DNA of 9,979 bases from Gammaproteobacteria bacterium (GTDB lineage Bacteria > Pseudomonadota > Gammaproteobacteria > Pseudomonadales > Azotimanducaceae): positions 1 through 9,979 of the forward strand of contig JAPUJX010000194.1 in assembly GCA_027295975.1 (NCBI GenBank), written 5' to 3'. This document shows positions 1-9,387 of this stretch, piece after piece. The first letter of the stretch is position 1. Every line of letters starts with the position of its first letter. Below the pieces are notes generated by a model. That model saw only the letters and a list, made by a program, of their open reading frames with translations. It was not told the DNA's origin and made no database searches. A program made the position numbers and the translations under genes.

Positions 1-334
1 CCGAACCGAGGCACAAATTCGCATAACTCACGATGCCGCTGCACGCCCGCATCTCACCAAAACCCCCGCTCGCGGACATCGCCGCTACGCCGTTGACGAA
101 TTCGGTTTCACCAACCGGTCGCAGTTCCTCCGGTCCCAGCACCCGATACATGCTGGAGCACTCGACGAACACGGTGCTCACCACGTTGTGCCCACTGCCG
201 GTATCGGCGAGCAACTCATCGAGTAGATAACGGCTTTGCGGGTGGTCCCACAAGTGGTGATGGGGGTCGCAGATCGCTCGCTCGGACTCGACTATCTCCT
301 CGGTAACTTGATTCAACCATTCCATCTGGTCCAT
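1..334 (-). CDS. Amidohydrolase-2 family metal-dependent hydrolase (partial, 3' end outside window)
   Basis: Reading the minus strand from the ATG at 334 gives 111 open codons to the window edge, so the C-terminal part is missing. The visible N-terminus carries DPHHHLWD at about residues 23-30. This is the first-strand metal-binding motif of the TIM-barrel amidohydrolase-2 family (COG3618 type, which includes lactonases and decarboxylase-like hydrolases). The later segment LRPVGETEFVNGVAAMSASGG is typical of that family. A clear ribosome binding site (GAGGAG, about 7 nt upstream) supports the start; an in-frame ATG at 325 is the alternative. The gene lies 33 bp downstream of the LLM oxidoreductase gene on the same strand, so co-transcription is likely. 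The substrate cannot be told; a lactone or carboxylated ring made by the neighbouring oxidoreductase is a guess. The remaining metal ligands and catalytic Asp lie outside the window. Confidence 0.85.
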   Translation of the reverse strand, partial: MDQMEWLNQVTEEIVESERAICDPHHHLWDHPQSRYLLDELLADTGSGHNVVSTVFVECSSMYRVLGPEELRPVGETEFVNGVAAMSASGGFGEMRACSGIVSYANLCLGS

Positions 335-367
335 GCCGTTCTCCTCAACCGCAGCCAACAGGCCGGG

Positions 368-1444
368 TTAATAACGCTCGATGATGTTTTCCGCAAAATC
401 CCGGAAGTTCTGCCGGGCGCACGCCATGGGAGGCAGGAGGGTAACCTCTTTCAACCCCGCCGCTTCCTGCTCACGCAACGTCGCGATGATCTCGTCCGGC
501 GTGCCGACCAGACCCCCCGAGGCACGGATGAGTTCAGGGGTAACGAACTTGCGCTCAACGGGTTGCAGGTAGGTACAGTGGCCGTCGTGAATGGTCATAT
601 GTCGGCGATTGCTCGGCTGCGCATCCACATGTTTCAGATACTGATCCCATACATCGCGGATATCGGGCTGAATGAAATCGTCACTCCCCCGTTGTTGATA
701 AATTTCGTACCAGAAGTGCAGGCTCGCGGAAACCATGGAACCCACCTCGTCGATAACCCGATCCGCCGTCAGCGCCTCACCCGGATTCAGGACGCAGGCG
801 AAGGTGAGCGCGGCGGTGTGGAAGTCAGCGGAAAATTCCCGATCGGCTTCCTCCGCCCCCTGGCGAATGGCGGCCAGATTGTTGGAGAATACGGCCAGCG
901 GTTCACCCCCCGCGGAGATTCGGCCGTCTCCGTACGCTCCCGCCGCTTTGAGTGCCAGCGGCCCGTTTGCCGCGACATATATCGGGACCGGATTCGCGAC
1001 GTTGACGAAGCCGAGTTCCTGGTGCAGAAACTGGATGGGCCGGGTTTCGCCGTTGAGGGTGTAGTCCACTTCTTCGCCGTGCAGCAGCGCCCTCACTACC
1101 CTCAGGTATTCGCGAAACGCGCTGGGCTTCACGGGATTGAAACCCATGACCCGCATTGCCGTGTGGCCGGTACCGATGCCCAGAAATACCCTGCCCGGGG
1201 CAATGCGGTTAATGCTGGCAATGGAATGGGCCGTCACCGGCGCCAACCGGGTGCCGACAATCGCCACGCCGGTGCCGATACGGATCTTCGACGTATGATG
1301 GGCCGCCAACGCCATCGTTGCGTAACAATCCGACCAAATCATTTGCGAATCAGGCAACCAGGCATGATCGTAACCGATACTCTCTGCGTACTGGATGAGT
1401 TGCCAGTCGTCAATTCTGGTGGCAACCATGGCGCCGAATTTCAT
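368..1444 (-). CDS. LLM class (luciferase-like) flavin/F420-dependent oxidoreductase, subfamily 1
   Basis: A 358-residue protein of the bacterial luciferase-like superfamily, a single-domain TIM barrel using FMN or coenzyme F420 for hydride transfer or monooxygenation. Family marks are the start MKFGAMVATRIDDWQLIQ, the early segment GYDHAWLPDSQMIWSD (24-39), KIRIGTGV (53-60) and GRVFLGIGTGHTAMRVMG (84-101). These resemble the methylenetetrahydromethanopterin-reductase-like branch, possibly the group named after Colwellia CPS_4043; that subgroup is from memory and untested. Length is normal for the family. The start is backed by AAGAGGA about 8 nt upstream of the ATG. It lies between the class III alcohol dehydrogenase gene (76 bp upstream) and the amidohydrolase gene (33 bp downstream), all on one strand. 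The cofactor cannot be decided from sequence alone: many proteobacterial members annotated as F420-dependent occur in species without F420. A 409-codon reading frame opposite this gene is an antisense shadow. Confidence 0.9.
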   Translation of the reverse strand: MKFGAMVATRIDDWQLIQYAESIGYDHAWLPDSQMIWSDCYATMALAAHHTSKIRIGTGVAIVGTRLAPVTAHSIASINRIAPGRVFLGIGTGHTAMRVMGFNPVKPSAFREYLRVVRALLHGEEVDYTLNGETRPIQFLHQELGFVNVANPVPIYVAANGPLALKAAGAYGDGRISAGGEPLAVFSNNLAAIRQGAEEADREFSADFHTAALTFACVLNPGEALTADRVIDEVGSMVSASLHFWYEIYQQRGSDDFIQPDIRDVWDQYLKHVDAQPSNRRHMTIHDGHCTYLQPVERKFVTPELIRASGGLVGTPDEIIATLREQEAAGLKEVTLLPPMACARQNFRDFAENIIERY

Positions 1445-1483
1445 GAGGCGTTCCTCTTAAGTTGATTCGTTTGTCACCGCTCC

Positions 1484-2717
<1,234 letters not shown>

Positions 2718-2743
2718 TCACAAGTACAATCCGGCGCCAACAA

Positions 2744-4498
2744 GTGACCGAGAACAAGTTGCGCTTCGAAACCCGATTCAAGAACTGGCGCAGCTACATC
2801 CCGATTCTGGATGTGATCAGGCACTACCGGCGCGAGGACTTCCCTCACGACCTGGTGGCCGGACTGGTCGTGGGCGTAATCACGGTTCCACAGGCCGTCG
2901 CCTACGCCTTTCTCGCCGGTTTACCGGCCCAGGCCGGGTTGTATGCCTGTCTCGCACCCATGGTGATTTATGCCGTTCTCGGCTCTTCAAAGCAACTGGT
3001 TGTTGGACCGGTCGCCATCGCCGCACTCATGGTGGCCGCCACGGTCAGCGAATTTGCCCCCCAGTACAGCAACGAATACCTCGGCATTACCACGGTTTTA
3101 TGCCTCCAGGCTGGTCTCGTTCTTCTGTTGCTGCGCGTATCGAACATGGGCGGCCTGGTGAATCTGTTGAGCCATCCAGTGATCAACGGCTTCGTGATGG
3201 GTGCGGCGATCCTTATCGTCATCAGCCAGCTGAGCGCCTTTACCGGTATTGATCGCGGAGCAGCAAACGATCCGTTCAACCGCCTCGCATATTTGCTCGC
3301 GCACGCCGACACCGTCAATCCAGCCTCGTTCGTCATCGGCATCGCCTGCCTGGCCGGGTTGTGGCTGGTGAGACTGTCAGCCGTCCCGATGGCGCGGCTG
3401 TTTTTCAAAAACATCGTCGACGGCCACCCGATAGCGCGCACTGGGCCGATGATGGTAGCCACCGCCGCTGCCTTCGCGGTCTGGGCCGGGGACTGGGAAG
3501 CCAGTTACGGTTTAGCCACCGTTGGCCACGTACCCTCCGGCTTACCGGAATTTACCCTGCCACCGTTCGATCTCGATTTATGGATAGACCTCGTCCCGTC
3601 CTCGGCAATGATTGCGCTGGTGGCTTACGTAGAGAGTTTTTCCATCGGAACGACAATCGCAACAAAACAGCGCACGCGAATCAACGCTAACCAGGAACTC
3701 ATTGCCCTCGGCGCCGCCAACATCGGGGCCGCTTTCACCGGGGCCTATCCCGTAGCCGGCAGCTTTTCCCGGTCCAGCGTCAATTACCAATCGGGCGGAC
3801 GAACTCCCGTCAGTTCACTGGTATGTATGGTGGTCATCATTCTGACGTTGCTCTTTTTTACCCCATTGATCAGGCATCTTCCCAACGCCGCTCTGGCCGC
3901 CATCGTCATGGTTTCGGTGGTCGGATTGATGGACATCAAGAGTTTTCGCGAACACTGGAAAGTTTATCGACTGGATACCGTCACCCAGGGTGCGACGCTG
4001 GTCACGGTACTGCTGTTCGGTGTGGAAACCGGTCTGCTAACCGGCGTTGGCCTCTCCATCGCCTTTTTCGTGCGCCGTTCCAGCAGGCCGAAAATCGCCA
4101 TCGTCGGGAGAATATCCAACACCGAACACTTTCGTACCGCCAAGCGATACGATGTTGAAACGTTCCCTCATGTGGCGGCCGTACGGGTCGACGAAAACCT
4201 CTACTTCGCCAATTCGAATCAAGTCGAAAACAAGCTCCTGAAAATTGTTCAACGCCGCTCGAACACCAAACACCTGTTGCTGGTGTGCAGTGCCATCAAC
4301 ATGATCGACGTCACGGGTCTGGAGATGCTCTACCGTATCAATGCAAATTTCGAACGCATGGGCATCAAGCTGCACCTCTCCGAGGTGAAGGGCCCGGTCA
4401 TGGAGCAACTGCAGGACACGGACTTCATCGTTACCCTTTCCGGGAGTGTCTTTTTCACCACGGATCAGGCTATGAAAGATCTCTCCGAGCGCGTCTGA
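2744..4498 (+). CDS. SulP family inorganic anion transporter (sulfate permease-like) with STAS domain
   Basis: An inner-membrane permease of the SulP/SLC26 family, 584 residues from the GTG at 2744. The N-terminus has the family pattern PQAVAYAFLAGLPAQAGLY followed by GSSKQLVVGPVAIAALM. Many hydrophobic membrane segments follow up to about position 4080. The conserved PVAGSFSRSSVN loop lies near 3750-3785. A cytoplasmic STAS domain fills the C-terminus (from about 4130), with the characteristic SAINMIDVTGLEML helix near 4290-4330. The family carries sulfate, bicarbonate or other anions, usually with protons or sodium; the substrate here cannot be told. The start is uncertain: the frame is open from a GTG at 2648 (616 residues) with another GTG at 2678, but these extra residues look unlike the family and overlap the inverted repeat. 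No start has a strong ribosome binding site. The gene is divergent from the dehydrogenase, so shared regulation is possible. Confidence 0.93.
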   Translation: MTENKLRFETRFKNWRSYIPILDVIRHYRREDFPHDLVAGLVVGVITVPQAVAYAFLAGLPAQAGLYACLAPMVIYAVLGSSKQLVVGPVAIAALMVAATVSEFAPQYSNEYLGITTVLCLQAGLVLLLLRVSNMGGLVNLLSHPVINGFVMGAAILIVISQLSAFTGIDRGAANDPFNRLAYLLAHADTVNPASFVIGIACLAGLWLVRLSAVPMARLFFKNIVDGHPIARTGPMMVATAAAFAVWAGDWEASYGLATVGHVPSGLPEFTLPPFDLDLWIDLVPSSAMIALVAYVESFSIGTTIATKQRTRINANQELIALGAANIGAAFTGAYPVAGSFSRSSVNYQSGGRTPVSSLVCMVVIILTLLFFTPLIRHLPNAALAAIVMVSVVGLMDIKSFREHWKVYRLDTVTQGATLVTVLLFGVETGLLTGVGLSIAFFVRRSSRPKIAIVGRISNTEHFRTAKRYDVETFPHVAAVRVDENLYFANSNQVENKLLKIVQRRSNTKHLLLVCSAINMIDVTGLEMLYRINANFERMGIKLHLSEVKGPVMEQLQDTDFIVTLSGSVFFTTDQAMKDLSERV

Positions 4499-4534
4499 CA
4501 ACACCTCCGTCAACACCTCCCAAAACACCTCCCA
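4499..4534 (+). repeat. Three 12-bp direct repeats directly after the permease stop
   Basis: Starting at the base after the TGA stop, three consecutive 12-bp units share the core AACACCTCC: CAACACCTCCGT, CAACACCTCCCA and AAACACCTCCCA, with a decayed fourth copy beginning CAATACC. Such short tandem repeats usually arise by replication slippage. No coding role is visible. Confidence 0.75.
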
Positions 4535-4539
4535 CAATA

Positions 4540-4559
4540 CCGGACGGTGCCGTTTCCGG
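4540..4559 (+). terminator. Weak stem-loop after the permease gene (possible terminator)
   Basis: CCGGA at 4540-4544 pairs with TCCGG at 4555-4559, and inside it CGG can pair with CCG, leaving a TT bulge and a tiny loop. It lies 41 bp after the permease stop and upstream of the next gene. No T-run follows, so intrinsic termination is doubtful; it could be a processing or stability structure. The rest of the 137-bp gap (to 4635) shows no clear promoter. Confidence 0.25.
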
Positions 4560-4635
4560 GAGAAGCGGTACCATGCACGGTATGGACCACAAATCTCCCT
4601 GTAGTAAGCTGGTCGGTTCCAGCAGGGGGAAGTTT

Positions 4636-5667
4636 ATGAAACTCGGTCTATCGCTCGGTTATTCGGGCGCTCATCTCAATATTCCTATCGAAAAGGTCAA
4701 GCTGGCGGAACGCCTGGGTTACGACTCCGTGTGGACGGCGGAAGCATATGGATCGGATGCGATTACTCCGCTCGCACACATCGCGGCGCACACCGAACGG
4801 ATACGCCTCGGTACCGGCATTATCCAACTCGCCGGCCGTACCCCGGCCAATGCCGCAATGGCGATAGCAACCCTGGATGCGCTGGCCGGAGGAAACCGGG
4901 CGATCTGTGGTATCGGAGTTTCGGGCCCGCAGATCGTCGAAGGCTGGTACGGACAACCCTGGGGACGTCCTTATTACAGAATCAAAGACTATGTGAGCAT
5001 CATGAAAAAAATCTGGGCCCGCGAGGAACCGGTAACCCACGAAGGCAAGGAGTTCAACCTGCCCTTCACCGGAGAAGGCGCGCTCGGAATAGGCAAACCA
5101 CTCAAATCCATTCTTCATACGAATCCGGACATCCCCATCTGGCTCGGTACCGGCATGGAATCGACGGTGCGGCTTACGGCCGAAATCGCCGACGGCTGGC
5201 TGCCTCTCGGTTTCGTACCGGAAACTGCAAATTTATACGACACCTGGATTGAAGAAGGTCTGGAGAAAGGAGGAAAAACCTCCGCACAGTTCGAGCGCCA
5301 GGCCGGTACCCAGGTACAGATCACCGACGACGTGCAGAGCGCGCTCGACCGCTTGAAACCCGGCATCGCACTTTATGTCGGCGGCATGGGACACAAAACC
5401 AAAAATTTCCACAACGAGATGATGATCCGCCGTGGTTATCCCGAAGCGGCGGCGCGGATTCAGGAGCTGTATCTGGCGAAGCGTAAGGACGAAGCCATCG
5501 CCGCGGTGCCGGACGAATTTGTCGACGAAGGAGCGCTGATCGGGTCGAAGGATCGGATCAAGAAGCGCTTCCGCGACTGGGAAGATTCGGGCCTCACCGG
5601 CCTGACGGTTTCCGGGAACGAGGAGGCACTTCGACTGATGGCCCAGTGCGCACGGCTCAATTTCTGA
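4636..5667 (+). CDS. LLM class (luciferase-like) F420/flavin-dependent oxidoreductase, subfamily 2 (Rv3520c-like)
   Basis: A 343-residue luciferase-like TIM-barrel oxidoreductase. The start MKLGLSLGYSG, then RLGYDSVWTAEAYGSDAITPLA (26-47), RIRLGTGIIQLAGRTPA (55-71) and a GIGVSGPQIVEGWYGQPW segment near 93-110 resemble the mycobacterial Rv3520c-type group (predicted F420-dependent); this is recognition by eye. The enzyme is clearly different from the one at 368-1444, so the pair is not a recent duplication. AGGGGGA about 5 nt before the ATG at 4636 supports this start. An upstream in-frame ATG at 4573 has a weaker GGGAGA site and would add 21 atypical residues. The next gene, an acyl-CoA synthetase, begins 86 bp downstream on the same strand. 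Related enzymes in actinobacteria often lie among acyl-CoA and steroid-type degradation genes, which fits this neighbour. Substrate and cofactor are unknown. Confidence 0.9.
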   Translation: MKLGLSLGYSGAHLNIPIEKVKLAERLGYDSVWTAEAYGSDAITPLAHIAAHTERIRLGTGIIQLAGRTPANAAMAIATLDALAGGNRAICGIGVSGPQIVEGWYGQPWGRPYYRIKDYVSIMKKIWAREEPVTHEGKEFNLPFTGEGALGIGKPLKSILHTNPDIPIWLGTGMESTVRLTAEIADGWLPLGFVPETANLYDTWIEEGLEKGGKTSAQFERQAGTQVQITDDVQSALDRLKPGIALYVGGMGHKTKNFHNEMMIRRGYPEAAARIQELYLAKRKDEAIAAVPDEFVDEGALIGSKDRIKKRFRDWEDSGLTGLTVSGNEEALRLMAQCARLNF

Positions 5668-5753
5668 GCAGCCTGAACGGCCAAAACGTTTGCCACGGAC
5701 GTAGCGGGATGGCTATTTCCGGATAAAAACAGTTAACGTCTCAGGGGGTATCC

Positions 5754-7307
5754 ATGTATCCAGGTAAATGGGGGGTCGAATTTCCGGACAAGCCCGCGGC
5801 TATCCACGCAATCTCGGGCGACACCGTTACCCACAAAAACCTGAACGATCGCTCCAACCAACTCGCCCTGCTCATGTGGGAACGGGGACTTCGTCCGGGA
5901 GACCATGCGGCCATCTTCATGGAGAACAACCTGCGCTTTTTCGAGGTGGTGTGGGCGGCATTTCGTTCGGGTCTCTATCTGACGACCATCAATCGTTACC
6001 TGACCGCCGAGGAGGCCGGTTATATCCTGAACAACTGCGAAGCGCAGATAATTGTCGCTTCCAGATATCTAGGCGAAATCGCCAGAGATCTACCCGGATT
6101 TGCACCAAACTGCCACACGTTCCTGATGACGGACGGCACCGTCGAGGGCTATCAGGCCTACGAGGAATCCATCAACCGCCACGCCGCCGTTCCGCTCCCC
6201 GATCAGCCAGCCGGTCAGTTCATGCTTTACAGCTCCGGCACCACGGGTCGGCCGAAGGGCATCATGCGCCCCATGACGGGGGCAAAAATCGACGAGGACG
6301 CCGGTCCCGTCAGCACACTACAGAGCACGTTGTGGGGCATCGACGAAAATACCGTCTACCTCTCTCCGGCACCCCTGTATCATTCCGCGCCCATCGGATT
6401 CTCAATCGCCGTACAGGCGTTGGGCGGGACGGTGGTAATGATGCCCCGCTTCGACGAAGTCGGCGCGTTGCGGGCTATTCAGGATCACAAGGTAACCCAT
6501 AGCCAGTGGGTGCCCACCATGTTCACGCGCATGTTGAAGTTCGACAAAAAAATCCGCTCGGATTTCGATCTCTCTTCTCACAAAGTAGCCATTCACGCGG
6601 CAGCGCCTTGCCCGGTGGAAATAAAGCGTCAGATGTTCGACTGGTGGGGTCCCATCATCTACGAATATTACGGTGGTACCGAGCTGAATGGATTCACTCA
6701 CTGCACGCCGGAAGAATGGCTGGCGCGCCCAGGCACGGTAGGTAAGTCACTCATCGGGGTGATTCACATCTGCAACGATGAAGGCAGAGAGCTACCCAAC
6801 GGGGAGCCGGGAATCGTCTACTTCGAACTGCCGGAGATGCCGTTCAAATATCACAAAGACGAAGAGAAAACCAAGGACGCCCAACACCCCGATCATCCTA
6901 ATTGGTCAACACTCGGCGACGTGGGATATGTCGATGACGATGGTTTTCTTTTCCTGACCGACCGAGCCAGCTTCATGATCATCTCGGGCGGCGTGAACAT
7001 TTACCCACAGGAAATCGAAGACGTGATGATCATGCATCCAAAAATCGCCGACATCGCCGTGCTGGGAGTGCCCAACGAAGAGATGGGCGAAGAGGTGAAG
7101 GCGGTGGTGCAGCCAACGGAAGGCCTGGCAGGTACGCCTGAACTGGCCGAGGAGCTTTTAGGGTACGCCAGGGAACATATCGCCCACTACAAGTGCCCGC
7201 GGAGCATCGACTTCATGGCTGAATTGCCACGGTTGCCGACAGGCAAGCTCTACAAGCGGTTGATCAGAGATCCTTATTGGGGCAAGAAAGACTCACGAAT
7301 CGTTTGA
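5754..7307 (+). CDS. AMP-binding acyl-CoA synthetase (FadD-like)
   Basis: A 517-residue member of the adenylate-forming ANL superfamily, which activates a carboxylic acid with ATP and loads it onto CoA. The phosphate-binding motif YSSGTTGRPKG is at 159-169, YYGGTE at 305-310, and LGDVGY begins at 387 with Asp389. TDRASFMIISGGVNIYPQEIE runs from 402 to 422; the usual KD after the Arg is replaced by AS, which occurs in some branches. The catalytic lysine of the C-terminal domain is Lys498 in PTGKLYKR. All parts needed for activity appear present. GGGGG about 8 nt before the ATG supports the start. The chain-length or ring preference of the acid is not readable. It lies 86 bp after an LLM oxidoreductase gene and 34 bp before a carbamoyltransferase gene, so the three probably form one transcript. 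No acyl carrier or thiolase genes are in view. Confidence 0.94.
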   Translation: MYPGKWGVEFPDKPAAIHAISGDTVTHKNLNDRSNQLALLMWERGLRPGDHAAIFMENNLRFFEVVWAAFRSGLYLTTINRYLTAEEAGYILNNCEAQIIVASRYLGEIARDLPGFAPNCHTFLMTDGTVEGYQAYEESINRHAAVPLPDQPAGQFMLYSSGTTGRPKGIMRPMTGAKIDEDAGPVSTLQSTLWGIDENTVYLSPAPLYHSAPIGFSIAVQALGGTVVMMPRFDEVGALRAIQDHKVTHSQWVPTMFTRMLKFDKKIRSDFDLSSHKVAIHAAAPCPVEIKRQMFDWWGPIIYEYYGGTELNGFTHCTPEEWLARPGTVGKSLIGVIHICNDEGRELPNGEPGIVYFELPEMPFKYHKDEEKTKDAQHPDHPNWSTLGDVGYVDDDGFLFLTDRASFMIISGGVNIYPQEIEDVMIMHPKIADIAVLGVPNEEMGEEVKAVVQPTEGLAGTPELAEELLGYAREHIAHYKCPRSIDFMAELPRLPTGKLYKRLIRDPYWGKKDSRIV

Positions 7308-7341
7308 ACCGGTAGGATATGGGGTCAATGAGGACTCGTGC

Positions 7342-9345
7342 ATGATCGACCCCTGGATACTCGGGTACTCGGCAACACACAACGGGGCCGTTTGCCTTTT
7401 GCAGGGTGATGAGATCGTCGCCGCTGTTCAGGAAGAGCGGCTAACCGGGATCAAGCGCGCCAGATTAGGGCGGCTCGATGAGAGTCTCGCATTTCGCTAT
7501 TGCCTCGATGCCGGCGGCATCGAGGCAAAGGACCTGGACATCATAGTCGGCGCCTACTTCAGCGGTGATCCTGTAGTCGGTACCAACGTCGCAGAAGAGG
7601 GCCGCCCTCGTCAACTCATTACAATTCCGCATCATTTTGCCCACGCCGCGGGGGTATTTGCGATGTCGGGATTTCAAGAAAGCGCAGTCCTGGTAATCGA
7701 CGGTCAGGGGGGGCTGGCCGATGCATTACCCGCTTCGGAAATGATCAACGTCAAGCGCTCCACGGTACCTGATCTTCGCCGCTGGGCAGAGACTATTACT
7801 ATTTACGTCGCCAACGGACGGGAAATTCGTTGCGTCGAAAAGCATCTGGGCGAATGGATGCCTGACATGAAGAATCTGCGGCGTGGTCAACCCATGCAGA
7901 CTTTCGGAAGTATCGGCGGCATGTATTCGTCCGTGTCGCACCAGATATTCGGTGATGCCATGGACGCTGGTAAAGTGATGGGACTTGCAGCGTTCGGCAA
8001 TTGCAGTTATCCGACAGAAGACTTTTTTACGATAAACGAAGACGGGCACTTTTCGTTCAGCGACAAAATTCCCAAACGATATTCCAACGTCGCCCATTGG
8101 CCGGAAAACCAATCCGAGAACCAGAACCTTGCGACTTCGGTTCAACATGCGCTGGAAGATGCAATTTTCTATCTCGTTGAACACACACGCGAACTCACCT
8201 CGTCGCCCAACCTGTGTTATGCCGGTGGTGTCGCATTAAATGCGATTACCAACGAACAGATTATTCAGCGTTGCTATTTCGATGATGTGTACATCATGGC
8301 CGCGGCTGAGGACAGCGGTACCGCCATTGGCGCCGCGTATTACGGATTGTGGCAGCTGGGTAAAGTACATCGGCAGGTACGCCACAACAACGACTGCGTC
8401 GGCCGCGTGTACCAGACGAAGGAGATCGATCGAGCAATATCGAAGACGCCTTGCGTTGAAGTGGTCGCAACCGAAGACCCGGTTCAAACCGTGGTCGAAT
8501 TCCTGGAGCAGGGGAAAATTATCGGCTGGTTCTCCGGGGGTTCTGAGATTGGACCTCGGGCATTGGGCCAGAGGAGCATCCTGTCCGATGCTCGATCGGA
8601 AGGGGCCAAGACGAGGCTCAATGCCCGGGTGAAACATCGCGAAACATTCCGCCCCTTCGCACCATTGGTGCTGGAAGAGGAAACGGCGAACTGGTTCGAC
8701 ACCCCGGCGATAGCTCCGAGTAGCCCTTTGATGTTGCGGACATTTCCTTTCCGGAAAGACGTGAAAAACCTGGTTCCCGCCGTTGTGCATGAAGATGGAA
8801 CCGGTCGTCTGCAAACAATAAATGCGAAAGACTATCCAGGTCTCCACGACCTCCTGATCCGCTTCTACGCCAGGACGGGTGTTCCGATTATCGTCAACAC
8901 GTCTTTCAACGTGATGGGGGAGCCAATCGTCGAAACGCCTGAGGACGCTCTGTGGTGTTTACTCTATACGGATCTCGATTATTGTTTTCTCGAAGATCGG
9001 CTGGTCAAGCGTAGCGCCGCATTCAGGTCGATGCTGGATCTTTATCCCTGTGTCACGACCATTCGATACAGGGTTGACGCTTCGATTGTAGACAATCCGA
9101 AAGAGGTCGAAGTTACCCCGCAATCGACCATCATGCTGGATGTCGAGACCCCATGGGGTATCGCGTCCCAATTCCTGCCGCAAATCGCGTTGCCTATTCT
9201 GCGCCTGGCAGACAGCCAACACACCGCGCGGCAGATTCTGGACTCCGTGCAAACAACGACGCTCCTTGATGAGGCAACATTCAAAAACATCATCCGCCAC
9301 CTCCGGCGCGCTCATGTACTGAAATTTTCAGATAAACCGGGCTAG
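7342..9345 (+). CDS. NodU/CmcH/TobZ-type O-carbamoyltransferase with C-terminal winged-helix-like extension
   Basis: A 667-residue enzyme of the family that transfers a carbamoyl group from carbamoyl phosphate, through a carbamoyl-adenylate, to a hydroxyl of a metabolite. The N-terminal Kae1-like domain opens with GYSATHNGAV (8-17) and EERLTGIKR (31-39). It holds the metal-binding cluster HHFAH (97-101), VIDGQGG (118-124), AGGVALN (294-300) and AAAEDSGTAIGAA near 320-332. The C-terminal carbamoyltransferase domain shows GSEIGPRALGQRSI (400-413), HRETFRPFAP near 433-442 and NTSFNVMGEP (519-528). That domain ends near residue 560. About 105 more residues follow, of which about 590-664 look like a small winged helix resembling PqqD. 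GAGG 8 nt before the ATG supports the start. It sits 34 bp after the acyl-CoA synthetase and is probably the last gene of that transcript. The acceptor is unknown; antibiotic, Nod factor and sugar carbamoylation are known roles in the family. Confidence 0.93.
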   Translation: MIDPWILGYSATHNGAVCLLQGDEIVAAVQEERLTGIKRARLGRLDESLAFRYCLDAGGIEAKDLDIIVGAYFSGDPVVGTNVAEEGRPRQLITIPHHFAHAAGVFAMSGFQESAVLVIDGQGGLADALPASEMINVKRSTVPDLRRWAETITIYVANGREIRCVEKHLGEWMPDMKNLRRGQPMQTFGSIGGMYSSVSHQIFGDAMDAGKVMGLAAFGNCSYPTEDFFTINEDGHFSFSDKIPKRYSNVAHWPENQSENQNLATSVQHALEDAIFYLVEHTRELTSSPNLCYAGGVALNAITNEQIIQRCYFDDVYIMAAAEDSGTAIGAAYYGLWQLGKVHRQVRHNNDCVGRVYQTKEIDRAISKTPCVEVVATEDPVQTVVEFLEQGKIIGWFSGGSEIGPRALGQRSILSDARSEGAKTRLNARVKHRETFRPFAPLVLEEETANWFDTPAIAPSSPLMLRTFPFRKDVKNLVPAVVHEDGTGRLQTINAKDYPGLHDLLIRFYARTGVPIIVNTSFNVMGEPIVETPEDALWCLLYTDLDYCFLEDRLVKRSAAFRSMLDLYPCVTTIRYRVDASIVDNPKEVEVTPQSTIMLDVETPWGIASQFLPQIALPILRLADSQHTARQILDSVQTTTLLDEATFKNIIRHLRRAHVLKFSDKPG

Positions 9346-9387
9346 GCGTTAAGATTGGAAGGTACTGCTTGATCTGTTTTTAGCCCG
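9338..9387. terminator. Long-loop inverted repeat across the convergent gene ends (possible terminator, weak)
   Basis: CGGGCTA at 9338-9344 and TAGCCCG at 9381-9387 are perfect 7-bp inverted arms with a 36-nt spacer that contains a TTTTT run just before the second arm. The arms include the stop codon regions of both converging genes. The spacer is too long for a typical intrinsic terminator, and the T-run is inside the loop rather than after the stem, so this is only a candidate for mutual termination of the two converging transcripts. Confidence 0.25.

Noticed and set aside
236..1465. 409-codon plus-strand open frame opposite the first LLM gene
   Set aside because: Its translation has no recognisable family pattern, while the opposite strand encodes a clear full-length LLM enzyme with a good ribosome binding site.
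4285..4635. In-frame 117-codon upstream extension of the second LLM gene
   Set aside because: The extension reads through the permease STAS region in another frame; the LLM family start and a strong ribosome binding site are at 4636.
5668..5753. Regulatory element between the second LLM gene and the acyl-CoA synthetase
   Set aside because: Apart from a short AAACGTTT palindrome and the ribosome binding site, I see no promoter or terminator pattern.
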